This document shows, in pieces, positions 49,249-56,586 of a stretch of 64,000 nt of DNA. Position numbers and translations under genes: made by a program. The notes beneath the pieces were generated by a model. It did not search any database. It worked only from the letters and a program-made list of their open reading frames with translations, and was not told the origin of the DNA. Location of the stretch: the NCBI GenBank assembly GCA_964429385.1, contig CAYSBR010000013.1, positions 1 through 64,000 of the forward strand, in the 5' to 3' direction. Each line of letters begins with the position of its first letter. The stretch's first letter is position 1. This DNA is from UBA2377 sp964429385. GTDB taxonomy: Bacteria; Verrucomicrobiota; Verrucomicrobiia; Opitutales; Opitutaceae.

Positions 49249-49752
49249 TCAGGGTGAGGCATAAATCGCCCGGGACAACTCCGCCGTGGTCCATGGGGCG
49301 AGGCGAGGGTGGGCGGTGCGGAGCGCCTGCACTTGCGAGGGAGTGACGACTTCCGGTCGGTCGCCCCATTCCTGCCGGATGTAGCTGACAATGGCGGCGA
49401 GTTCGCGGTCGGAAAGGAAGTGGCCTTGCGCGGGCATGACGCCGTCAAAAAACTGGCCGGCGACCTCCACCGGTCCCTCCAGCCCGTGCAGGGCGATGAG
49501 GATGAGCGCGGTGGGGTCCTCGGCCTGCACGATAGGAGAGCCCGCCAGAGGCGGGAACAGGCCGGGCAGGCCTGCGCCGTCCATCATGTGGCAACCGGCG
49601 CAGGTGTTCACAAAGGGGGCGAGCCCCGGATGCTGCGCTCCGGCTGCGGCGTTGCGCTTTTCAGATCCGCATCCGCTCAAGGTTGCCGCGATGAAGCAGG
49701 CAGCCGTGCCCAGCCGCAGGCGGAGCGGGGAGAGAAGGCGCAATGTTTTCAT
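49249..49752 (-). CDS. Lipoprotein c-type cytochrome
   Basis: 167 residues. Lipobox LSGC with Cys28. One haem site, C51-x2-C54-H55 (NTCAGCHMMDG), followed by GLFPPLAGS and the likely methionine ligand in DGVMPAQGHF (M106). ELAAIVSYIRQEWGD completes the class I cytochrome c fold. It resembles the cytochromes next to alcohol dehydrogenases or copper genes. It lies between the sialidase-like gene (15 bases) and the CusF-like gene (22 bases). In this operon it may reduce Cu(II) or pass electrons in the periplasm; that role is an inference. Confidence 0.9.
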   Translation of the reverse strand: MKTLRLLSPLRLRLGTAACFIAATLSGCGSEKRNAAAGAQHPGLAPFVNTCAGCHMMDGAGLPGLFPPLAGSPIVQAEDPTALILIALHGLEGPVEVAGQFFDGVMPAQGHFLSDRELAAIVSYIRQEWGDRPEVVTPSQVQALRTAHPRLAPWTTAELSRAIYASP

Positions 49753-49767
49753 GCCGGTGCGCGGGGT

Positions 49768-51129
49768 TCAATGGGCGTGCTCGTGATGCTGCCGGGTGGC
49801 TTCGGATTGCGGGGCCGGCGCGATCATCGCTTCCAGGGTCAGCGCCGGCTCGGCGGGCACAGGCAGGGCTGAAAGGAGCAGGGTGCGGATCCGGCTTTCC
49901 GTGCCTTCCTCGGTGTAGGCGAGAACGAGGTTGCCATCCGCGCGCAGGGCGAGGCGGGGAAATCCGCTGGCGCGGGCCTGGGAGGTTTCGGCGACCAGCC
50001 AGGGCTTGGAGAGCAGACCGGCGGCATTGAAGGTGCGCAGGTAGATGCCGGCGGAGGTGCCGGCCGACTTGGCCTCCAGCCATGAGGAGACGGCCCGTTG
50101 ATCCGGCAGCATCACACAATCCACCCGTCCCATCGGCCGGCCGAGGTCCAGCGGCAGTGCCGGGCCAAGGGTGCGACCGGCGTCGGAGGAGAACTTGCTG
50201 CTGACGCGGGAGACGCCCCCGGCGGCGGTGAACCAGACGATGGCCATCGTGTCGCCGTGCGCGCTGGCGGCCGGCCCGTTCACGGGGCAGGCGGGGATAA
50301 TCCACCCGTCCGGGTGCAGCACGGCGGGTTCGCCCCATGCCTGTCCGTCGAAGAGGGCGATCCAATTATCGCGCACTTCGTCGCGGGTGTGGCCACGATA
50401 GGAGACGAGCAGGCCGTCGCCGGGCAGGACGGCGAGAGTCGTCTGGCAGCAGGTGCACACATCGGGATCGACCACCCATTCGCGCAAGGTGGTGCCATTG
50501 GGGGCGAGAAGGCGGGCGTTCAGCCGCATGGATGGCGTGTAGGGCGCGTGGGGATCGCGGGCCGGACCGTGATGATGATCGGCGTGCGGGTCGCGGGGCG
50601 CTCGGGCGGGCGGGGCTTCACCCGGAGGCCGGGGTGGGCGTGTGCTTTGGAGCCAGACAGCCATGACCCGGCCGTCGCTGAGCGGGGCGAGGGAGATAAA
50701 CTCATGGCCGAGGGGCGCAGATTTGGTCCAGGTGTGCCCGCCATCGCGGGAGCGGGCCAGCCAGCCGGAGTAGCCGCGCTGGCCACCTTCGCGACCTTGG
50801 AACCATTGGACCCAGAGCTGACCGTCGTCCGCGACGACCAGGGTGCCGAAGTCGGCCCAGTTTTCCAGCAGGAGCGGCGTGCTGACCACGGGCAGGGGCT
50901 TGGACCACTCACGACCACCGGGGGGCAGGGTGGAGAGCCAGATGGCGCGTTCCCCGGTCTGCAGGCCGGGACCGGCAAACATCAGATACACGGTGCCATC
51001 CGGCGCGGTGTGCAGCCGGGGCGTGCCGGATTGCAACGGGGCGGGGCTGGTGAGTTCGACGCAGCCCGGCTCGGCCCGGGCGAGGAGCCCCAGGCCGAGG
51101 GCGAGGATGAAGAGGAGAGAGTACTTCAT
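49768..51129 (-). CDS. Periplasmic sialidase-like (BNR) propeller protein with CTCC motif
   Basis: 453 residues with signal peptide LLFILALGLGLLARA. Repeated Asp-box-like segments (SRDGGHTWTK, FSSDAGRTLG) and propeller strands place it in the sialidase fold. It lacks an evident sialidase arginine triad. Special features: VDPDVCTCCQTTLA (CxCC-Q), a His-rich loop DPHADHHHGPARDPHAP, and a C-terminus HHEHAH, all possible metal ligands. From memory, proteins with this CxCCQT motif recur beside TonB receptors and copper genes. It lies 12 bases after the receptor gene, so a role in binding metal or a metal complex is more likely than cleaving sialic acid. Confidence 0.75.
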   Translation of the reverse strand: MKYSLLFILALGLGLLARAEPGCVELTSPAPLQSGTPRLHTAPDGTVYLMFAGPGLQTGERAIWLSTLPPGGREWSKPLPVVSTPLLLENWADFGTLVVADDGQLWVQWFQGREGGQRGYSGWLARSRDGGHTWTKSAPLGHEFISLAPLSDGRVMAVWLQSTRPPRPPGEAPPARAPRDPHADHHHGPARDPHAPYTPSMRLNARLLAPNGTTLREWVVDPDVCTCCQTTLAVLPGDGLLVSYRGHTRDEVRDNWIALFDGQAWGEPAVLHPDGWIIPACPVNGPAASAHGDTMAIVWFTAAGGVSRVSSKFSSDAGRTLGPALPLDLGRPMGRVDCVMLPDQRAVSSWLEAKSAGTSAGIYLRTFNAAGLLSKPWLVAETSQARASGFPRLALRADGNLVLAYTEEGTESRIRTLLLSALPVPAEPALTLEAMIAPAPQSEATRQHHEHAH

Positions 51130-51141
51130 GGCAGGTATTTC

Positions 51142-53370
51142 TCAGAACTGGGTCCGCACAGATAGCTCGACATTGAAGGGTTCGCCGAGGCGGGCCATCG
51201 TGGTGCCGGCAACGGGTTGGTAAACCTCGTCGGTGAGGTTGCGGGCGCGCAGGGCGTAGGTGGCCCGGCCCCGGGTGTAGCTCGCGCCGGCGTCGAGCGT
51301 GGTGTAGCCGTCGGTGATGACGGCGTTGTGGACGGTGGCGAAGCGGTCGCCGACGTGGCGCAGGCCGGCGTTGAGCGCGAAGCCGGCGGGCAGGCGTTTG
51401 TGGGCGAAGAGACCGCCGACCCATTCGGGGACGTTCGTGGGCGTGTTTCCCTTGCGCGAGATGACGCCGGTGCCGAGGTTCTGCGCATATTCGCCATACC
51501 AGGCGTCGGTCCAGGCCGCGTTGACTTCGATGCGCCAGGTGGGGCTGGGCAGGATGGCGACGGCGAACTCGACGCCGCGGGAGTTCTGCGCGCCGATCTG
51601 CTGGTTGATGCGCAGGCCGGTGAGGGGATCGAGCGTCGAGGTGAGGAGGTTGTTCTTCTCGATGTCGAACAGCGCGAGGGTGAAGTCCACCTGGCGGCCG
51701 AGCGCGCCCTTCATGCCGATCTCATACTGGCGGCCGGTCTGGAGGGCGAAGTCGTTGGCGGAGGCGTTGAGCGAGACGAGCTGCGTGGTCGGCTCCGCCG
51801 CCCGGCTGTAGCTGGCGTAGAGGTTGAGATCCTTGGTGACAGACCAGACGAAACCGCCGCGGCCGGTCCACGGGTCATAGCGTTTGCGGTAGGTGGCAAA
51901 GGCCGTGGCGGGCGTGACGAGGGTGTCGCGCTGGAGGTTTATCTCATCGCGACGGAGGCCGAGGATGAGCTTGAGCGAACCGGTCAGATCAAGGGCGTTT
52001 TCGAGATAGAAGGCTCCGGTTTGGATGGCGACGCGGGAGACTTTCTCGAAGCGATCCGGGTCGCCCGGGCCGGTGGTCTGCGCGGGGTTGAGCAGATTCA
52101 CGCTGCTGGCCGTGGTGGCATAGCTGGCGGGCGCGCCGCCGCGGGTGAGGTCGTTGCGTTCGTAGAAGCCGCCGATGAGGAAGCGGTTGGCCCGGCCGGC
52201 GATCATGCCGCGGTAGGTGACATCAAGGCGGTGGCCGACGAGGGTGTCATCGCGGTAGATATGGACGAAGGAGCGGCGGTCCACGAGCCGGGTGACAGGA
52301 TTCCAGACGTTGGTCTCAAGGTTGCGCCACTGCATGAGCTGGGTGGTGGCATAGGTCTCGCTGCGCACCTCAAGGTCGGAACTCAGGCGCAGTTCGGCAC
52401 GCAGGCGGGTGAAGGTGTTCTCCGACTTCGCGTAATTATCGAGGATGTTGTAGTTGGTGCGGCGCGCCTCGCTGACGACGCGCGGGTTGATCATGCGGTC
52501 GGTGTTGGCATTGAAGACGCGCACCTCGGGCCGGGCGTTGGCGATGGTCGTGTTGACGACGGCGTCATAGACGACGGGGTTGCCGTAGTAGGATTCGTTC
52601 CAGTCCTTGAAGAGGGAGGTGTTGAGCGTGAGCGTGAGCCGATCCGAGACCTGCCAGCCGAGTGCGCCGGCGACCGCGTCGTAACGCTGGGCGTTGCGGT
52701 CCGCGTAGCCGGCGGTCTCGTTGTGGCTGTAGTCGAGGCGGCTGGTGACCGTGCCCGCCTGGCCGAGCGGCAGCGGGCCGCCCCAGCCGAGGCCGAGCCG
52801 GTAGCTCTCCCAGGCGCCGACGCTGAGGAAGACCTCGCCGCCGGCGGTGGCGGCGGGCGCCTTGGAGAGGTAATTGACGGCGCCGCCGATCGCACCTTCG
52901 CCGAACATGAGGCCGGCGGGCCCTTTGAGCACCTCGACACGATCGAGGAGGAAGGAGTCAATGGTGCGGGAGGATTGCGAGGCGGTGTTCTGGCGGATGC
53001 CGTCGCGCAGGATGCTGACGCTGTTGGAGCCGAAGCCGCGCGTGGAGTAGGTTGGGATCGAGCCGTATTGGGTGCCGCCGGTCATGCCGACGGCGGACTC
53101 GACCGCTTCCACGGCGGTGCGCAGGCCGCGCAGTTGCATGACCTCCTGGGTGACGATGGAGACGGAGACCGGCAGGTCGCGATTGGTCAGGCCGAGCCGC
53201 GAACCCGAACCGGGCGCGGCGTCGAGCGGCAGGGAGAAAAGTTTCTCCTTCTCCGCGGTGACCGCGACGGGGTCGAGTTCGACGGGCTCATCGGCCCAGT
53301 CGGTGGCGAAAGCAAGGGCGGCCGAAGCCAGCCCCAAAGTTGCAAGGCGGAACGAAAATTTGAAATTCAT
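51142..53370 (-). CDS. TonB-dependent receptor, siderophore/metallophore type
   Basis: 742 residues with signal peptide (RLATLGLASAALAFA). Plug: LTNRDLPVSVSIVTQEVMQL, TYSTRGFGSNSVSILRDGI, VEVLKGPAGLMFGEGAIGGAVN. The barrel has YETxMKG-like YEIGMKGAL and GRATYALRARNLTDEVYQP, and ends VELSVRTQF with C-terminal Phe. This is the FhuA/FoxA-like class of receptors that move metal complexes across the outer membrane. The genes directly downstream (sialidase-like, cytochrome c, CusF) point to copper or a copper chelate as the cargo, but an iron siderophore cannot be excluded. Confidence 0.9.
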   Translation of the reverse strand: MNFKFSFRLATLGLASAALAFATDWADEPVELDPVAVTAEKEKLFSLPLDAAPGSGSRLGLTNRDLPVSVSIVTQEVMQLRGLRTAVEAVESAVGMTGGTQYGSIPTYSTRGFGSNSVSILRDGIRQNTASQSSRTIDSFLLDRVEVLKGPAGLMFGEGAIGGAVNYLSKAPAATAGGEVFLSVGAWESYRLGLGWGGPLPLGQAGTVTSRLDYSHNETAGYADRNAQRYDAVAGALGWQVSDRLTLTLNTSLFKDWNESYYGNPVVYDAVVNTTIANARPEVRVFNANTDRMINPRVVSEARRTNYNILDNYAKSENTFTRLRAELRLSSDLEVRSETYATTQLMQWRNLETNVWNPVTRLVDRRSFVHIYRDDTLVGHRLDVTYRGMIAGRANRFLIGGFYERNDLTRGGAPASYATTASSVNLLNPAQTTGPGDPDRFEKVSRVAIQTGAFYLENALDLTGSLKLILGLRRDEINLQRDTLVTPATAFATYRKRYDPWTGRGGFVWSVTKDLNLYASYSRAAEPTTQLVSLNASANDFALQTGRQYEIGMKGALGRQVDFTLALFDIEKNNLLTSTLDPLTGLRINQQIGAQNSRGVEFAVAILPSPTWRIEVNAAWTDAWYGEYAQNLGTGVISRKGNTPTNVPEWVGGLFAHKRLPAGFALNAGLRHVGDRFATVHNAVITDGYTTLDAGASYTRGRATYALRARNLTDEVYQPVAGTTMARLGEPFNVELSVRTQF

Positions 53371-53507
53371 GATGAGCGGGCATGCGGAGGAATCGTCGCG
53401 TCGCGGGCATGCGGCCGCCGGCGCGGGTGCGCGCGTGAGAGCGCGCGGGTTGGATCGGAAACGCCGCCCCAGCGGGCGCGGCGTGATCTGGCGTCAGGCG
53501 CTGCCGC

Positions 53508-53927
53508 TCAGCAGCGCGGGGGCGGCACGGGCACCGGTTCGGCGCGCGTGAGACCGGTGTCGTGAGCGACATCCGGCCAGGAGGGGGTGGGCACCGCGAC
53601 GAGAAAGCGCTCGGGCGTCTGCACGGCGAGCAGCACTTTTTCACGGCTGCGCTCGGTCTGCTGGGCCGGCTGGTTTTGCTTCACATCATCCACAACGGCG
53701 CAGATTTCGCAGGTGGCGGTGCCGTCGAAGGTTTTCTTCACGGCCTGGCTGAAGCTCATGATCTGCGAGTAATCCCGCATCATCTTGGCCCAGGCGACGA
53801 CCTGCACCGCATCCCACAGGGCTCCGTTCGCGCAAAGCCACGCGAAGGAGAGGATGAGAATCTGGAAGGTGCGCCGCACGGCTGGGCACACAACGCGGTG
53901 AAGCGCGCCGGGGGCAAATCCAAACAC
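53508..53927 (-). CDS. Small membrane protein with CEIC motif, upstream of the TonB receptor
   Basis: Up to 139 residues (ATG at 53927; a GTG at 53879 would give 123). One hydrophobic segment, FQILILSFAWLCANGALWDAV, then YSQIMSFSQAVKKTFDGTATCEICAVVDD with a Cys-x2-Cys pair, and a Pro-rich tail. I do not know the family; similar short proteins with an N-terminal helix and a CxxC motif sit near metal-uptake receptors. The receptor gene starts 137 bases downstream on the same strand, so it may be the first gene of that operon. Periplasmic metal handling is a guess. Confidence 0.6.
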   Translation of the reverse strand: MFGFAPGALHRVVCPAVRRTFQILILSFAWLCANGALWDAVQVVAWAKMMRDYSQIMSFSQAVKKTFDGTATCEICAVVDDVKQNQPAQQTERSREKVLLAVQTPERFLVAVPTPSWPDVAHDTGLTRAEPVPVPPPRC

Positions 53928-54117
53928 CCGGTGGGATGCAATTATAACGCCTGTTACTCGCCCCCTTCAGCTGTGCGATGTGACAGGCCGGGTGTGATGC
54001 CATGGCCCGCGCCGATGATAAAAAAGGTGCCGGGTGCGCATGACACGCGGCGGAATCAGGCGCGGGCGCAAGGTTGGGTTGCAGGTGGACGGTGCAGGGC
54101 CAAGGATATGGGTCCAT

Positions 54118-55209
54118 ATGCTGCCAGCTATCGCTTCACGTCCGCCGGTCACCGTGCTCAGCGGTTTTCTGGGGGCGGGCAAAACCACCCTGCTGCGCCA
54201 TCTGCTCGGGCAGGCGGCGGGGCGGCGCTGGGCCGTCGTGGTGAATGATTTCGCCGCGCTCAATATTGATGTGCAACGGGTGGCGGACGCGGGCGCGCGG
54301 CGTGTGGTCGAGCTGGGCAACGGCTGTGTGTGCTGTTCCGTGCGCGACGAGCTGGCCGAGACGGTGGCGGCGCTGGCGGTCGAGGGCGGTTACGAACACC
54401 TGATCATTGAGACGACGGGACTGGCGAAGCCGCGGGCGGTGGCGGATCTGTTTCTCCGGCCCAATGCCTTTGGGCGGAGCCTCGGAGATTTTGCCCGGCT
54501 GGCCTCGCTCATCACGGTGGTGGATGCGCGGCAGTTCGGCGACCAGTGGACGCGCCGTGAGGCCGGCGAAGCGGGTGCGGAGCTGCTGGCGCAGCAGGTG
54601 GAGTGTGCGGATGTGCTGGTGCTCAACAAGACCGATACGGTCACGATGGAGGTGGCGGACGAGGTTGAACATTCCCTGCGGGGACTGAACCCGCGGGCGG
54701 AAATTATTCGCACGGCGCATGGGCGGATTGATGCGGATGCGTTGCTGGGCCGATCGCGATTTGAGGCGACGGAGACATTGCGGGCGGCGCGCTGGGTCCG
54801 CGTGCTGGATGCCGCCGCCGGTCTCCGGCGGAGTGAGCCGGGCGGCATGGCGCACGGGTTTGCGAGCTGTCTCTACGAAGCGCGGCGGCCCTTCGATTCT
54901 GTCCGGCTCGATCGCTGGCTGGAGTCCGGCCGGCCTTCCGGTTTGCTGCGGGCAAAGGGCTTCTGCTGGCTGGTGGAGCGGCCGGATGACATGGGTTTTC
55001 TTTCAGTCGCGGGCGGTGAGGCTAAACGGGAATTCATCGGCCCCTGGGCGGCGGCGTTGCGTGAGCGTGGCGAGATCGGCGAGGTGCCGCCGACGGTGCG
55101 TGCGAAGTGGCGGGAGCCGCAGGGGGATCGTCGGCAGGAGCTGGTGTTCATCGGCACCGGCCTGGAGGCGGCGGCGATTCGCGCGGCATTGGACGCGTGC
55201 CTGGCGTAG
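54118..55209 (+). CDS. COG0523/CobW-family GTPase, probable zinc chaperone
   Basis: 363 residues from the ATG at 54118 (a frame back to 54034 is less likely). G1 loop SGFLGAGKTTLL at 15-26, the metal motif GNGCVCCSV with C70-V-C72-C73, ETTGLAKP, and VLNKTD for guanine. The CobW C-terminal domain follows. COG0523 GTPases deliver metals, often zinc under Zur control, to client enzymes. It is divergent from the TonB-receptor operon and convergent with a WD40 gene. I see no certain Zur box in 53928-54117, although attataac at 53940-53947 resembles a half-site. Confidence 0.9.
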   Translation: MLPAIASRPPVTVLSGFLGAGKTTLLRHLLGQAAGRRWAVVVNDFAALNIDVQRVADAGARRVVELGNGCVCCSVRDELAETVAALAVEGGYEHLIIETTGLAKPRAVADLFLRPNAFGRSLGDFARLASLITVVDARQFGDQWTRREAGEAGAELLAQQVECADVLVLNKTDTVTMEVADEVEHSLRGLNPRAEIIRTAHGRIDADALLGRSRFEATETLRAARWVRVLDAAAGLRRSEPGGMAHGFASCLYEARRPFDSVRLDRWLESGRPSGLLRAKGFCWLVERPDDMGFLSVAGGEAKREFIGPWAAALRERGEIGEVPPTVRAKWREPQGDRRQELVFIGTGLEAAAIRAALDACLA

Positions 55210-55215
55210 AGGCGG

Positions 55216-55242
55216 CGTTTGTCATATATTGGATGACAAACG
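55216..55242. terminator. Hairpin between convergent COG0523 and WD40 genes
   Basis: CGTTTGTCAT (55216-55225) and ATGACAAACG (55233-55242) form a 10-bp perfect stem with a seven-base loop, between stop codons 42 bases apart. It can act as an end for both transcripts. There is no U-tract. Confidence 0.5.
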
Positions 55243-55250
55243 GCGAGGGC

Positions 55251-56276
55251 TCAGCCTTCGGTTTTTAACACGTAAGCCACGCCTTTTTCGGAGCCGATGG
55301 CGAGCAGGCGGTCGTCGGGCGACCAGGCGAGCTTGGTGGCGGCGGCGGGCATCTTGACGGTGGCGCGCAGCGGTTGCTTGCGCTCGGGGCTCCACAGGTG
55401 GACGACGCCGTCCTGCGCGGCGGTGGCGAGCAGGCCGTGGGTGTGTTGAAACGCGACCGCGCACACGGGGGCGTCGTGCGGCAGCATGCCCGGTTCGCGC
55501 CCCTCGGGGCCGGCCCCCGCGCAGTCCCACACACAGGCGTCGCGGCCGCCGCTGGTGGCGAGCCAGCGTGAGGTGTGATCGAAGGAGAGGTGCTTCACCT
55601 TGCCTTCGTAGCCGCTCATCTGGAGTTCGATGTCGGTCTCGGGAATCCACAGATGAACGGAGGGATCCTGGTTGCCGGAGACGAGCCACTTGTTGTCGGG
55701 CGACCACACGAGGGCCTGGATGCCGTTGTTGTAGGGAAATTCCTTCTGGATGACGAAGTCCTGCGCATCCCACAGGCAGACGCCGCCAAAGTAGGAGACG
55801 GCGACGCAGCCGCCGGCGGGTTGCGCGGCGAGGGCGGAGATGGACTTGGGCGCATCCTTGAAGACATGGGCGTGGCTGCCGTCGGCGCGCAGCGCGACGA
55901 GTTTGCGGCCGGCGGTGGCGAAGAGCGTGGCGCCGCTCCAGACGGCATGCTCGATCCAGGCGGTGCCGAGTTCGGCGGAAGCGGTGTGCTGGCCGGCGGC
56001 GGCATCCCAGAATTTTACGCGTCCATCCTGTCCGCCGGTGGCGAGGAGGCCGGAGCTGAGAGTTGAGCGCTGAGAGTTGAGCGCGGGCTGCCACGCGAGG
56101 CAGTTGGTGCCGTCGTCGTGTCCGGGCAGGGTGTGCAGGAGCGCACCGTCGCTCGCGGTGTAGAGATGGACGGGGCCGGCGGCGGAGGCGGCGGCGAGCC
56201 GCGTGCCATCGGGCGACCAGGCGAGGTCGATCACGTAATCGTCGAGAGTGGCGGCCCAGTGCTTGGTGAGATTCAT
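55251..56276 (-). CDS. WD40-repeat protein
   Basis: 341 residues from the ATG at 56276. About seven WD-like repeats: DLAWSPDGTRLAAASAAGPVHLY, LATGGQDGRVKFWD, ISALAAQPAGGCVAVSYFGGVCLWD, ALVWSPDNKWLVSGNQDPSVHLW, WLATSGGRDACVWD, LLATAAQDGVVHLWS and KLAWSPDDRLLAIGSEKGVAYVL. It forms a beta propeller with no signal peptide, so it is cytosolic. From memory, WD40 genes of this kind occur next to COG0523 GTPases, which fits a binding partner. A 14-bp tandem repeat is inserted between repeats one and two. Start upstream of 56276 is unlikely. Confidence 0.87.
   Translation of the reverse strand: MNLTKHWAATLDDYVIDLAWSPDGTRLAAASAAGPVHLYTASDGALLHTLPGHDDGTNCLAWQPALNSQRSTLSSGLLATGGQDGRVKFWDAAAGQHTASAELGTAWIEHAVWSGATLFATAGRKLVALRADGSHAHVFKDAPKSISALAAQPAGGCVAVSYFGGVCLWDAQDFVIQKEFPYNNGIQALVWSPDNKWLVSGNQDPSVHLWIPETDIELQMSGYEGKVKHLSFDHTSRWLATSGGRDACVWDCAGAGPEGREPGMLPHDAPVCAVAFQHTHGLLATAAQDGVVHLWSPERKQPLRATVKMPAAATKLAWSPDDRLLAIGSEKGVAYVLKTEG
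56055..56082 (-). repeat. Tandem 14-bp repeat inside the WD40 gene
   Basis: gctgagagttgagc occurs twice head to tail. On the coding strand it reads gctcaactctcagc twice and gives LNSQRSTLSS, a loop that does not fit the WD40 pattern. Runs of 'tcaactctcaac' that encode LNSQLSTLNSQL are a known kind of dispersed repeat in several bacterial phyla (from memory). Confidence 0.7.
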
Positions 56277-56586
56277 GATTGCAGGCGATTGATACGAAGG
56301 CGTGGCGGGAGAGGAAGGCGAAGATTTTTTATTCCACCGGCTCACCGCGGCGGGTTTACGGGTGATGCGGGTGCGCCTAACGGAACGGATACGCGGGGAA
56401 AATTGACCCGAAGAAAAAATAGCCGGTGATTTACGTGCCTTTTTTGTCGCCGGGGCCGGAGGAGTTTCACAACTTCGCCGCCTGTCATGCTCCCCGCTTT
56501 CGCATGACAGCCCCTGATCCACCCCTGTTACCGCCTGAAATGACCCTGCTTAACGTCCCCTGTTCATTGGCTGAAAGGATGCCGGC
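56277..56586. promoter_or_regulatory. Divergent regulatory region with a perfect palindrome at 56482-56510
   Basis: 310 bases between the WD40 gene (minus) and the sugar-transport operon (plus). CTGTCATGC (56482-56490) and GCATGACAG (56502-56510) are exact inverse repeats 11 bases apart, about 80 bases before the binding-protein start. The region is otherwise AT-richer with no gene. The palindrome could be an operator for the transport operon or a hairpin in its leader. No regulator gene is adjacent. Confidence 0.5.

Noticed and set aside
49768..51129. A true sialidase
   Set aside because: Only the propeller fold and Asp-box-like segments are visible; I see no convincing arginine triad, and its context is metal uptake rather than sialic acid use.
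51217..53565. A 782-codon plus-strand frame opposite the second TonB receptor
   Set aside because: Antisense of a receptor with signal peptide, plug and barrel motifs.
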